Of a stretch of 64,000 nucleotides of DNA, positions 52,446 through 61,327 are shown piece by piece. Both the position numbers and the translations under genes were made by a program. The notes under the pieces are model-generated. The model saw only the letters and a program-made list of their open reading frames with translations. It did no database searches and had not been told where the DNA came from. The stretch's first letter is position 1. Every line of letters begins with the position of its first letter. This DNA comes from Acidobacteriota bacterium (GTDB lineage Bacteria > Acidobacteriota > Vicinamibacteria > Vicinamibacterales > UBA8438), in contig VXME01000061.1 in the NCBI GenBank assembly GCA_009861545.1, forward strand, positions 1-64,000, in the 5' to 3' direction.

Positions 52446-54935
52446 CTACCGGCCGTCGGGGGGCAACCCCCCGGCCACCAGCGCCGGCTCGTCGGTTCGC
52501 GCGCGGCGCCACTGGAACGGCGCGCTCTTCACGATGCCGAGCACGATCGAGGACCAACGATAGTCGTCGTCCGCGGCAGCGTGCAGAATCCGGCGCACCG
52601 CGGGACGGTCGGTGTACTCGAGTCCGCGGCCGAGCGCATAGGCCAGCAGCTTCTCGGTGACGGTGGCGGCGAAGTCCTCGCCCCGGTTCAGCAGCACGCG
52701 CCGCAGGCCCGCCGGCCCCTCGAACGCGACCCCGCTGGGCATCGTCGCCGACGCGTCTATCGGCTGGCCGGCCTCGCTGGTATCGCGCCAGATGCCGATC
52801 GCATCGAAGTTCTCGAGGGCGAAGCCGAGCGGATCCATCGGCGCGTGACAGCCCGCGCAGGCCGGGTTGGCGCGATGCCGTTCGAGCCGCTCGCGCACCG
52901 ACGCCGGCTCGCCCCCCTCGCCGCGGTCCGGCAGCCCCGGCACGTTCGGCGGCGGCTCGGGCGGCGGCGCCCCCAGGATGGTCTCGAGCAGCCACTTCCC
53001 GCGCACCACCGGCGACGTCCGGTTGGGATAGGAGGTCACCATCAGGAGGCCGCCGTGGCCGAGGAGGCCGCCGCGCGGATGGTCGGGGTCGAGCGTCACC
53101 CGCCGGAAGCGGTCGCCGTAGATCCCGCGGATGCCGTAGTGCCGGGCCAGGCGTTCGTTGACGAACGTGTAGTTCGCGCTCAGCAGCTCGAGGAGGCTCC
53201 GGTCCTCGCGGATCGTGCTCTCGACGAACAACTCGGTCTCGCGCCGGAACGCCTCGCGCAGGTTCTCGTCGAACTCGGGATAGTCGGCCGACTCGCGCTC
53301 CTGCGACTCGAGGTTGCGCAGGCGCAGCCACTGGCTCGCGAAGTTGTCGACGAGGGCCTTCGAGCGGGCGTCGGCGAGCAGGCGGCGCGTCTGCCGCTCC
53401 AGCTCCGCCGGGTCGCCGAGGCGCCCGTCGGTCGCGGCCTCCAGCAGCTCGTCGTCGGGGATGCTGCTCCACAGGAAGAACGACAGCCGGGACGCCAGCT
53501 CCAGGTCGCCGAGGCGGTAGGGCGTCCCCGGCGCGGCGTCCTCCGGATCGCGCTCGATGCGGAACAGGAACTCGGGGTCGACCAGCATCCGCTCCAGCGC
53601 GAACTGGATGCCGTCGTCGAAGCCGCCGTCACGCCGCCCGGCGCGGAAGAAGTCGAGCAGCCCCTCGACGTCCCCGTCGTCGACGGGCCGGCGGTACGCC
53701 CGGCGGGCCAGCTTGCCGAGAATGCGGCCGGCGCAGGCTTCCTCCTCTTCGGCCGTGGCCACCCCGTCAGGCCGGCAGACGAAGATCTCGCGGCGGCTCG
53801 GCGTGTCGCCGGGACCTTCGACGGTGTAAGGGCCGCCGATCGCGACCTGCTCGACCGCCGCGTCCTCGTCGTACCGCTCGTCGACGAAGCGGCCGTAGCC
53901 CCGGTTGCGCGGCTGCAGCACCCCTTCCAGCTCGGCCGCCCGCCTCACGAACGAGACGCCCACCGTCCGCTGGCCCGCCTTCGCCGGGAAGCGGACCTCC
54001 AGGTGGGCGTCGCCGGTGTTCATGTAGTACTCCCACTCGGGGTCCCCGACGATGTTCCCCGAGAAGCTCAGCGGGGCCATCTGCCCCACCGAGTCGGCGT
54101 CGCCGACCGCGAACCGCTCGACGCGGGCGCCGTCCACGCGCACGTCCAGCTCCTGGGGCGCCGCGTAGCCGATGATGTAGTCCGAGAAGTTCCGGTGGAG
54201 GCGGACCCGTATCGTGTACTCGCCGTCGACGGGGAAGTAGTGCCGAATCGCGACGCCGCCGCGCGAGCCGAACGACAGCAGGTCGTCCTGCCGCTCGTCC
54301 TGCACCAGGCCGGGATGCACCCGGTAGGTCGCGACGGTGGGACCGATGGGCGCTATGCCGACGGCGAGGCGGCTGATCCGGCGCGCGGCCGAGAGGTACC
54401 GTCCCACCAGGTCCGGCGAGATCGAGAGCACGTCGCCGTTGTTGTCGAAGCCGTGCTCGTAGGTGTCGTCGGCCGGCAACAGCTCGGCGACGTCGACGTC
54501 GACCGCGAGCAGGTCGCGGACCGCGGCGTGATACTCGGCCCGGTTCAGGCGATGGAACGTCTCGCCGCGGCCGGGGTCGGGACGGGCCAGGGCCACAGCG
54601 TCGATGGCCGTCTCCAGCCAGGCGGCAACGGTGCGGTACGTTTCCTCGGCCGGTCGCGGGTTGCCCGCGGGCGGCATCGTCCGCGCGCGCAACTTGACGA
54701 TGACCTTCTCCCAGGTCTCGGCGTCGGCGCCGACGTCCGCGAGATCGTGCGTGTCGAGGGTCAGATCGGCCGTGCGCAGCCGGTCGTTGTGGCAGCGCAC
54801 GCAGAACCGGTCGAGCGTTGCTCGAACCGAGTCTGCGGACGCAGCGACCGCGGGCTCCGGGGCCTGGGCGATTGCGATGTGCGTGCCGCCGGAGGCGGCG
54901 AGCACGCCGATCAGGATCACGAGGACTCGGACCAT
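52446..54935 (-). CDS. DUF1592-type secreted cytochrome protein (locus 2)
   Basis: 829 residues from ATG 54935, which has GGAG 8 nt upstream; ATGs at 54956 and 54968 are alternatives. Signal peptide VRVLVILIGVLAASGG. A heme c site CVRCH (Cys45, Cys48, His49) is followed by TFHRLNRAEYHAAVRDLL (DUF1587), SRLSFFLWSSIPDDELL (DUF1592), NRTSPVVRGKWLLETILG (DUF1588), a second CAGCH, and LLAYALGRGLEYTD (DUF1585). It is a paralogue of the protein at 27541 with the same domain order but lacks an ankyrin gene in front. Presumed periplasmic redox role; substrate unknown. Confidence 0.9.
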   Translation of the reverse strand: MVRVLVILIGVLAASGGTHIAIAQAPEPAVAASADSVRATLDRFCVRCHNDRLRTADLTLDTHDLADVGADAETWEKVIVKLRARTMPPAGNPRPAEETYRTVAAWLETAIDAVALARPDPGRGETFHRLNRAEYHAAVRDLLAVDVDVAELLPADDTYEHGFDNNGDVLSISPDLVGRYLSAARRISRLAVGIAPIGPTVATYRVHPGLVQDERQDDLLSFGSRGGVAIRHYFPVDGEYTIRVRLHRNFSDYIIGYAAPQELDVRVDGARVERFAVGDADSVGQMAPLSFSGNIVGDPEWEYYMNTGDAHLEVRFPAKAGQRTVGVSFVRRAAELEGVLQPRNRGYGRFVDERYDEDAAVEQVAIGGPYTVEGPGDTPSRREIFVCRPDGVATAEEEEACAGRILGKLARRAYRRPVDDGDVEGLLDFFRAGRRDGGFDDGIQFALERMLVDPEFLFRIERDPEDAAPGTPYRLGDLELASRLSFFLWSSIPDDELLEAATDGRLGDPAELERQTRRLLADARSKALVDNFASQWLRLRNLESQERESADYPEFDENLREAFRRETELFVESTIREDRSLLELLSANYTFVNERLARHYGIRGIYGDRFRRVTLDPDHPRGGLLGHGGLLMVTSYPNRTSPVVRGKWLLETILGAPPPEPPPNVPGLPDRGEGGEPASVRERLERHRANPACAGCHAPMDPLGFALENFDAIGIWRDTSEAGQPIDASATMPSGVAFEGPAGLRRVLLNRGEDFAATVTEKLLAYALGRGLEYTDRPAVRRILHAAADDDYRWSSIVLGIVKSAPFQWRRARTDEPALVAGGLPPDGR

Positions 54936-55093
54936 GGAACCGGCTCCAGTCACCATCGACGCTTCCATGCCGCGATCATACCGCCGAACGTCTGTGCTGG
55001 TGCCGTCTCCCTGACTCTTTCGAGGGGGAAGGCAATCGTCGGGTCTGGCCGGTCGGGTGGAGTGCGACTCTGGTTGCGCCGCCGGTTGTCGTG

Positions 55094-55291
55094 CTAAGGC
55101 GTCGGGGGTGTCACCGTGCCGGGCTTCACGAACGCTGCGATCAGCGTGTCGACCTTGCCTTCGAGCCGGGCGAGGCGCTCGCCCTGTCCGCGGACGTGGT
55201 CGTCGAGACGGGCGATCCGGGTGTCCATGCGGATGAACAGGCTGGCGATGGCTACTCCGACCGCGATGACGGACCATGCCTCGGGCGTCAT
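55094..55291 (-). CDS. Tiny membrane coiled-coil protein
   Basis: 65 residues from ATG 55291; a TTG two codons upstream is also open. A membrane helix (VIAVGVAIASLFI) is followed by a short coiled coil (RIARLDDHVRGQGERLARLEGKVDTLIA) and a Pro-rich end. It has the same plan as the 101-residue protein at 38873. There is no good ribosome site. It is divergent from the PSCyt1 gene at 55444. Function unknown. Confidence 0.6.
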   Translation of the reverse strand: MTPEAWSVIAVGVAIASLFIRMDTRIARLDDHVRGQGERLARLEGKVDTLIAAFVKPGTVTPPTP

Positions 55292-55404
55292 GTGCAAATG
55301 TTATCACTATAGAACGAACGCTGTCAGTCTCCCGTCAGACCCGCATACGAACTGCCCAAGGCCCGGGAGATCCGTCGCCCCGCCGGCGGGGTGTGATCGG
55401 GAGC

Positions 55405-55433
55405 TTGGTCCGCAAACAGGCCTGCGGTACACT
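55405..55433 (+). promoter_or_regulatory. Candidate promoter of the PSCyt1/DUF1549/DUF1553 operon
   Basis: TTGGTC (55405-55410), 17 nt, TACACT (55428-55433) fits a sigma-70-type promoter. Transcription would start about 55440, only a few bases before ATG 55444, so the message may be leaderless; no ribosome site is visible before the ATG. Confidence 0.45.
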
Positions 55434-55443
55434 GCCGCCGTCA

Positions 55444-58400
55444 ATGATGCACACACATTTCCGGGCGCTGGACGCCACGATCCGGGTCGGCTTGCTGCTC
55501 GCTTTGGGCGCTCTTCTCGTGCTGGCCGCGGGCGCCGCCGCCCCGGCGCGCGGGCAGGAGTTCCCGCCGGAGGACCTAGAGCACTTCGAGTCGAGGATCC
55601 GCCCGGTGCTCGCCGAGCGCTGCTACCAGTGCCACGGCGCCGATGCCGAGCGCATCTTCGGCGGACTGGTGCTGGTGGACGCCGCCGGGGTCCGCGCGGG
55701 CGGCGACAGCGGCGCCGTCGTCGTGCCCGGCGCGCCGGACGACAGCCTGTTGATCGACGTCATCCGCTACGACGGACCGATCAGGATGCCGCCCGACGGC
55801 CGGCTGCCGGCCGCGGTGGTCGCCGACTTCGAGCGCTGGGTGGCCCGCGGCGCGGTGGACCCGCGCGTTTCCGACGTCCCGGTCGTCGCGGCCCGGTCCG
55901 ACAGCGGGGCCGCCTACGACTTCGGTCCGGGCCGCGAGCACTGGGCGTACCGGCCGATGGCCCGTCCCGAGCCGCCCGCCGTCGGCGACCCGGCCTGGGC
56001 GCGCAACGCGATCGACCGGTTCGTCCTGGCCCGGCTGGAGGCGGAGGGGCTGACCCCGGTCGCCTCCGCCGGCAAGCGGCAACTGCTGCGGCGGGTCACG
56101 TTCGACCTGACGGGCCTGCCGCCGACCCCGGCCGAGGTCGACGCGTTCCTCGCCGACGAGCGTCCCGACGCCTACGAGCGGGTGGTCGAGCGGCTGCTGG
56201 CGTCGCCCCGCTACGGCGAGCGCTGGGGACGGCACTGGCTCGACGTCGCCCGCTACGCCGACTCGAACGGGCTGGACGAGAACATCGCGCACCCGAACGC
56301 GTTCCGCTACCGCGACTGGGTCATCGACGCGTTCAACGCCGACAAGCCCTACGACCGGTTCGTGCAGGAGCAGATTGCCGGCGACCTGCTGCCGGCGGCC
56401 GGCGACGAGGAGCGGTTCTCGAGTCTCGCCGCGACCGGATTCCTGACCCTCGGCGCGAAGGTGCTGGCCGAGCAGGACGTCGACAAGATGGTCATCGACA
56501 TCGTCGACGAGCAGGTGAACGTCATCGGCCGGTCGTTCCTCGCCGAGCCCGTCGGCTGCGCCCGCTGCCACGACCACAAGTTCGACCCGATTCCCACCGC
56601 CGACTACTACGCGCTGGCCGGCATCCTGCGCTCGACCAGGACGATGGTGGGCGAAAACCGCGTCGGCCGGTGGGTCGAGCGGCCGCTGGCCGACGAGGAG
56701 ACCGTCGCCCGCTACGAGGCGGCGCAGGAGCTGGTCGAAGCGGCGCAGGAGGCGGTCGACGATCTCGTCGACGCGCAGAACGAGGATCTGCGGCGGCCGC
56801 GGCGGCAGGCCCTGGCCGCCTATCTCCTCGCGGCGGAGGAAGCCTACCCGGCGTGGGGCGACGACGAGGAGAGCCAGCGCCGGGGGAACGAGGAGATCGC
56901 CGGGATCGCAAGCCGCGAGGGCCTCGAGGCCGCGGTGCTCGAGCGCTGGGTCCGGGCCTTCTTCCGCTATCGCGAGGGTCCGCCGGTGCAGGGCGACGGC
57001 CCCAACCCGAGCGTCGTCTTCCAGATCTGGAACGCCTACGCGGCGGCCCCGCCGGAGCGCTATCAGGAAGTCACCGACGAGTTGCGGGCGCTGATCGCCT
57101 CCGAGAAGGTCCTCATCGCGCCCCTGACCCGGAGCCTGGTTCGGGGGCCCGCGCCGCGGAGCCTGGAAGAGGTCGCGTGGCGGTACTCGAGCCTGTTCGC
57201 GGTGATCGAGATCGCCTGGGACCAGCACCTCCAGCGGCTGGGCCTCGAGGACGAGGAAGCGCTCACGCCGGCCGACTTCAGGCTCCCGCGCGAACAGGAG
57301 GAGCTGCGCCGGCTCGTCTACGACGGGCGGCTGTGCATCCTCTGCCTCGACCAGGAGGCGGAGGAGGCCCTCTACCCGCCCGACGCGGTCGCCGAGGTCG
57401 CCCGGCTGCGGACCGTCGTCGAGGAGCGCGAGGCGGCCTCGCCGCCCGAGCCGCCTTACGCGATGTCGGTCGAGGAGGGCGAGATCGTCGATCTCCCCGT
57501 CCACATCCGCGGCAGCCACCTGAACCTGGCCGACACCCCGCAACCGCGCGGGTTCCTGCGCGTCACCGATCACATCGTGCCGCCGCCGCCGATTCCGGCC
57601 GACGCGAGCGGGCGGCTCGAGCTGGCCCGCTGGATCACACACCCCGAGCACCCGCTCACGGCGCGGGTCATGGCCAATCGCATCTGGCACTGGCACTTCG
57701 GGCGCGGCCTCGTCGACACGCCGAGCAACTTCGGCGCCACGGGCTCGGTCCCCACGCATCCGGAGCTGCTCGACTGGCTGGCGCGGCGCTTCGTCGACGG
57801 CGGGTGGTCGGTCAAGGCGCTGCACCGCGAGATCCTGCTCTCCAGCACCTACCGGCTCGGCGCCGGCTACGACGCGGCGAACGCGGCGGTCGATCCCGGC
57901 AACCGGCTGCACTGGCGGATGAACCGCCGGCGGCTCGAGGTCGAGCCGATCCGCGACGCGCTGCTGCAGGTGGCGGGCACCCTCGACCTGACGATGGGCG
58001 GCCGCGTGGAAGAGTACAACCAGCGCGGCTACGTCTTCAGCGAGGGCAACACGTTCGGGCGGTTCGCCTTCTACGGGGCCCCGCGCCGCTCGGTCTACAT
58101 GCCGGTGGTGCGCAACGCCATCTACGAGATATTCGCCGGCTTCGACTTCGGCAACGCCAGCGACTCGGTCGGCGCCCGTCCGGCGACGGTGGTGCCGTCC
58201 CAGGCGCTGCTGATGATGAACAGCGCGTTCGTCGAGGAGCGGGCGGGCGAGTTCGCCGGGCGGCTGCTGGCGATGCAAGTGGAGAGCGACGCGGCGCGGG
58301 TCGAGCGGGCGTTCGTCGAGGCCTACGGCCGGCCGGCCGCCGACGTGGAGATCGAGGAGAGCCTGGCCTTCCTGGCCGCCATGCGCGAGACCGCGCCCGG

Positions 58401-58482
58401 CGGCGGGGACGCCGACCGCTTCGCGTGGACGCGCCTGTGCCACGTCATCCTCGGCGCGAGCGAGTTCATCTACGTCGATTGA
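55444..58482 (+). CDS. PSCyt1-DUF1549-DUF1553 secreted cytochrome protein
   Basis: 1012 residues from ATG 55444 (a second ATG follows directly). After a signal peptide (residues 12-37) a planctomycete-type cytochrome domain opens with CYQCH (Cys60, Cys63, His64). DUF1549 (PSCyt2) follows: FVLARLEAEGLTP, VTFDLTGLPPTPAEVDAFL and RWGRHWLDVARYADSNG, with a second heme-like CARCHDHKFDPI. DUF1553 (PSD1) closes: HPLTARVMANRIWHWHFGRG and FGATGSVPTHPELLDWLA. A charged helical insert lies between. Such genes pair with DUF1501 genes, as here, and are thought to act on complex substrates in the periplasm. No reaction is established. Confidence 0.92.
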   Translation: MMHTHFRALDATIRVGLLLALGALLVLAAGAAAPARGQEFPPEDLEHFESRIRPVLAERCYQCHGADAERIFGGLVLVDAAGVRAGGDSGAVVVPGAPDDSLLIDVIRYDGPIRMPPDGRLPAAVVADFERWVARGAVDPRVSDVPVVAARSDSGAAYDFGPGREHWAYRPMARPEPPAVGDPAWARNAIDRFVLARLEAEGLTPVASAGKRQLLRRVTFDLTGLPPTPAEVDAFLADERPDAYERVVERLLASPRYGERWGRHWLDVARYADSNGLDENIAHPNAFRYRDWVIDAFNADKPYDRFVQEQIAGDLLPAAGDEERFSSLAATGFLTLGAKVLAEQDVDKMVIDIVDEQVNVIGRSFLAEPVGCARCHDHKFDPIPTADYYALAGILRSTRTMVGENRVGRWVERPLADEETVARYEAAQELVEAAQEAVDDLVDAQNEDLRRPRRQALAAYLLAAEEAYPAWGDDEESQRRGNEEIAGIASREGLEAAVLERWVRAFFRYREGPPVQGDGPNPSVVFQIWNAYAAAPPERYQEVTDELRALIASEKVLIAPLTRSLVRGPAPRSLEEVAWRYSSLFAVIEIAWDQHLQRLGLEDEEALTPADFRLPREQEELRRLVYDGRLCILCLDQEAEEALYPPDAVAEVARLRTVVEEREAASPPEPPYAMSVEEGEIVDLPVHIRGSHLNLADTPQPRGFLRVTDHIVPPPPIPADASGRLELARWITHPEHPLTARVMANRIWHWHFGRGLVDTPSNFGATGSVPTHPELLDWLARRFVDGGWSVKALHREILLSSTYRLGAGYDAANAAVDPGNRLHWRMNRRRLEVEPIRDALLQVAGTLDLTMGGRVEEYNQRGYVFSEGNTFGRFAFYGAPRRSVYMPVVRNAIYEIFAGFDFGNASDSVGARPATVVPSQALLMMNSAFVEERAGEFAGRLLAMQVESDAARVERAFVEAYGRPAADVEIEESLAFLAAMRETAPGGGDADRFAWTRLCHVILGASEFIYVD

Positions 58483-58545
58483 CGCGATCAGCGAGAGCGG
58501 GGCAGGGCCCGCCGGGACAGTCGGGCCCCACACCGGGAGAAAACG

Positions 58546-59970
58546 ATGCGCCATCCCCACTACCAGGCACCGCCGGTGACCCGCCGGGACATGCTCAAGG
58601 CCTGCGGCTGCGGCTTCGGAGGACTGGCCCTGTCATCGCTGCTCCAGCGGGACGTGCTGGCCGCGCAGGACAACCCGCTGGCCCCGAGGGCGCCCCACTT
58701 CGCGCCCCGCGCCAAGCGCATCATCTTCCTGCACATGCACGGCGGCCCGTCGCAGCACGACCTGTTCGAGTACAAGCCGCTGTTGATTCGCGACGACAAC
58801 AGGCCGCTGCCGTTCGCCAAGCCCGACGTGCAGTTCAACGAGACCGGCAACCTGTTCAAGAGCCCCTGGGAGTTCAAGCAGCACGGGCAGTCGGGCCACT
58901 GGGTGAGCGAGCTGCTGCCCCACTTGGCCGGGGTCGCCGACGACCTCTGCTTCGTGCGCTCGATGTACGGCACCAACGCCGCCCACGGCGGGGCCATCCT
59001 CGCGATGAACACGGGCAGCGACCGCTTCGTGCGGCCCTCGATGGGGTCGTGGATCTCGTACGGGCTCGGGACCGAGAACGAGAATCTTCCCGCCTTCATG
59101 ACCATCTGCCCGTCGTACCAGCACGGCGGCGTGCAGAACTACTCGGCCGCGTTCCTGCCCGCCGCCTACAACGGCACCGCGATCGGCAACACGCGGATGA
59201 ACACCGCCGAGGCGACCATCGACTTCCTCGAGAACCAGGCGGTCAGCCCCGCCGTGCAGCGGGCCGAGGTCGACCTGCTCCAGCGCTGGCAGCGCCGGCA
59301 GCTCGAAGCGACCGGGCCCGATCTCGCCCTCGAGGGCCGCATCGAGTCGTACGAGCTCGCGTTCCGCATGCAGACCGAGGCGCCCGAGGTGATGAGCGTC
59401 GAGGGCGAGTCCGAGGCTACCCGGCGCCTCTACGGCCTCGACGACCCGGTGGCCGGCGACTTCGGGCTGCGCTGCCTCCTCGCCCGGCGGTTCTCCGAGT
59501 CGGGGGTGCGCTTCGTGCAGGCCACTCACGGGCCCGACACGAAGTGGGACCACCATTCCGGGCTGATCACGGGGCTGCCCCGGAGCTGCGCCGAGATCGA
59601 CCGGCCGGTGGCCGGGCTGATCACCGACCTCAAGCAGCGGGGCCTCCTCGACGAGACCCTGGTGCTGTGGGGCGGCGAGTTCGGGCGCACGCCCGGGGCG
59701 GAAGCGGGGGCCCGCAACGGCCGCGACCACAACCCCCACGGCTACACCATGTTCATGGCCGGGGGTGGCGTGAAGGGCGGCCACAGCCACGGCCGCACCG
59801 ACGACTACGGCTACTACGCCATCGAGAACAAGGTCCACATCCACGACCTGCACGCGACCATCCTGCACCTGCTCGGCCTCGACCACGAGCGCCTGACCTA
59901 CCGGAGCCAGGGACGCGACTTCCGGCTCACCGACGTGGCCGGCGTCGTCGTGGAGGACATCCTGGCCTGA
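58546..59970 (+). CDS. DUF1501 protein, Tat-exported
   Basis: 474 residues. TRRDMLKACGCGFGGLAL (residues 12-29) is the twin-arginine leader. DUF1501 belongs to the alkaline phosphatase/sulfatase superfamily; the motifs IIFLHMHGGPSQHDLFEYKP, AHGGAILAMNTG, THGPDTKWDHH and GGEFGRTPGAE carry His, Asp and Glu at metal-ligand positions. It starts 63 nt after the PSD1-type gene and forms its standard two-gene partner. Function unproven. Confidence 0.92.
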   Translation: MRHPHYQAPPVTRRDMLKACGCGFGGLALSSLLQRDVLAAQDNPLAPRAPHFAPRAKRIIFLHMHGGPSQHDLFEYKPLLIRDDNRPLPFAKPDVQFNETGNLFKSPWEFKQHGQSGHWVSELLPHLAGVADDLCFVRSMYGTNAAHGGAILAMNTGSDRFVRPSMGSWISYGLGTENENLPAFMTICPSYQHGGVQNYSAAFLPAAYNGTAIGNTRMNTAEATIDFLENQAVSPAVQRAEVDLLQRWQRRQLEATGPDLALEGRIESYELAFRMQTEAPEVMSVEGESEATRRLYGLDDPVAGDFGLRCLLARRFSESGVRFVQATHGPDTKWDHHSGLITGLPRSCAEIDRPVAGLITDLKQRGLLDETLVLWGGEFGRTPGAEAGARNGRDHNPHGYTMFMAGGGVKGGHSHGRTDDYGYYAIENKVHIHDLHATILHLLGLDHERLTYRSQGRDFRLTDVAGVVVEDILA

Positions 59971-60095
59971 TGGCGCGGACGCGCGTGTTCGGCCCCGTCC
60001 GGCCGAGCGGTGCTGGCGGCGGGCGCAATAGCGCTACGGCTCGCCCTCGAAGAAGGGCGGCCAATTCCCCCTGAAATGCCATAATTGCTCTCATT

Positions 60096-61241
60096 GTGGC
60101 GATAGAGAGGGAATTTTTACGGCCGCCTTCGGGACACTTCTTCCTGTTCGGCCCGCGCGGAACCGGCAAGAGCACCTGGCTGCAGGCCACGTTCCCGAAC
60201 GCCGCCCGGATCGATCTGCTCGCGCCGGCCCAGCAGCGGCTGTACGCGGCGCGGCCGGAGCGGCTGCGGGAGCTGGCCGCGGCGCCCGGCGTGGCCGACC
60301 TCGTGATCGACGAGGTGCAGCGGGTTCCCGAGCTGCTGACCGTCGTTCACCAGTTGACGGAGGAGTCCGGCCGCCCGCGTTTCGTGCTCACCGGATCGAG
60401 CGCGCGCAAGCTCAAGCGCAGCGGAGTCGATCTGCTCGCCGGTCGCGCGGTCGTGCGATCGATGCATCCGTTCATGGCCGCGCTCGGCCCGCGCTTCGAC
60501 TTGGCGGCGGCCCTCGACCAGGGGTTGTTGCCCTTGATCTGGGACGCCGGCGATCCTGCGGATACGCTGAGCGCCTACGCGGGGCTCTACGTCCAGCAGG
60601 AGGTCCAGACGGAGGGGCTGGTGCGCGACCTGGGCGCGTTCCACCGGTTCCTCGAAGCCATCAGCTTCTCGCACTCGGCCGTGCTCAACACCAGCGACGT
60701 GGCGCGAGAGTGCGCGGTGCGGCGCAAGACGGTGGAGGGGTTCATCGAGATCGTCGAGGACCTGCTGCTGGCGTTCCGGCTCCCGGTCTTCACCCGCCGC
60801 GCGCGCCGGCAGGTCACCGCGCACCCGAAGTTCTACTTCGCCGACGCCGGCGTGTTTCGCTCCCTGCGGCCGGCGGGACCGTTGGACCGGCCGCAGGAGG
60901 CCAGTGGCGCGGCGCTGGAGGGGCTGGTCGCGCAGCACCTGCGGGCGTGGATCGACTATTCGGGAGCCGCCGCCACGCTCGCGTTCTGGCGCACGCGGGC
61001 CGGCAGCGAGGTCGACTTCGTGCTCTACGGCCGCGACGTCTTCTGGGCTCTCGAGGTCAAGCACGCTGCGCGCATCCGGCCGGCGGATCTCAGGTCTCTG
61101 AAGAGCTTCGCCCGCGACTATCCGGAAGCGCAGCCCCGGCTGGCCTACCTCGGCGACGAACGCCTGCGGATCGACGGCATCCTGTGCGTGCCGGTGACCG
61201 AGCTGCTGCACGGCATCGTTCCGGGGAAGCCGCTGCCCTGA
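60096..61241 (+). CDS. AAA_14/DUF4143 ATPase
   Basis: 381 residues from GTG 60096. The AAA_14 domain shows Walker A GPRGTGKST (residues 19-27), Walker B LVIDEVQRVPELL and the sensor FVLTGSSARKL. The C-terminal DUF4143 domain has the PD-(D/E)XK-like core AFWRTRAGSEVDFVLYGRD and ALEVKHAARI, with the E-V-D and E-x-K residues present. These proteins occur widely as single accessory genes; their role is unclear, with possible links to toxin systems or defence. A CATAAT box ends 10 nt before the GTG and no ribosome site is visible. Confidence 0.88.
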   Translation: MAIEREFLRPPSGHFFLFGPRGTGKSTWLQATFPNAARIDLLAPAQQRLYAARPERLRELAAAPGVADLVIDEVQRVPELLTVVHQLTEESGRPRFVLTGSSARKLKRSGVDLLAGRAVVRSMHPFMAALGPRFDLAAALDQGLLPLIWDAGDPADTLSAYAGLYVQQEVQTEGLVRDLGAFHRFLEAISFSHSAVLNTSDVARECAVRRKTVEGFIEIVEDLLLAFRLPVFTRRARRQVTAHPKFYFADAGVFRSLRPAGPLDRPQEASGAALEGLVAQHLRAWIDYSGAAATLAFWRTRAGSEVDFVLYGRDVFWALEVKHAARIRPADLRSLKSFARDYPEAQPRLAYLGDERLRIDGILCVPVTELLHGIVPGKPLP

Positions 61242-61327
61242 TGGCGGCAGCCGGCGGCGTGGTATCGTCGGGCGAATCCGATGCTGGCGCCGGCCGCGCC
61301 GGGCCAATACAGGCGGAGGCGACGCCC

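Noticed and set aside
55576-58560. A 994-codon open frame antisense to the PSCyt1-DUF1553 gene.
   Set aside because: Long antisense frames are expected at this GC content. Its product is low-complexity Arg/Gly/Val/Asp sequence without motifs, whereas the other strand has clear domains. The same holds for 27490-29856 and 36110-38656.
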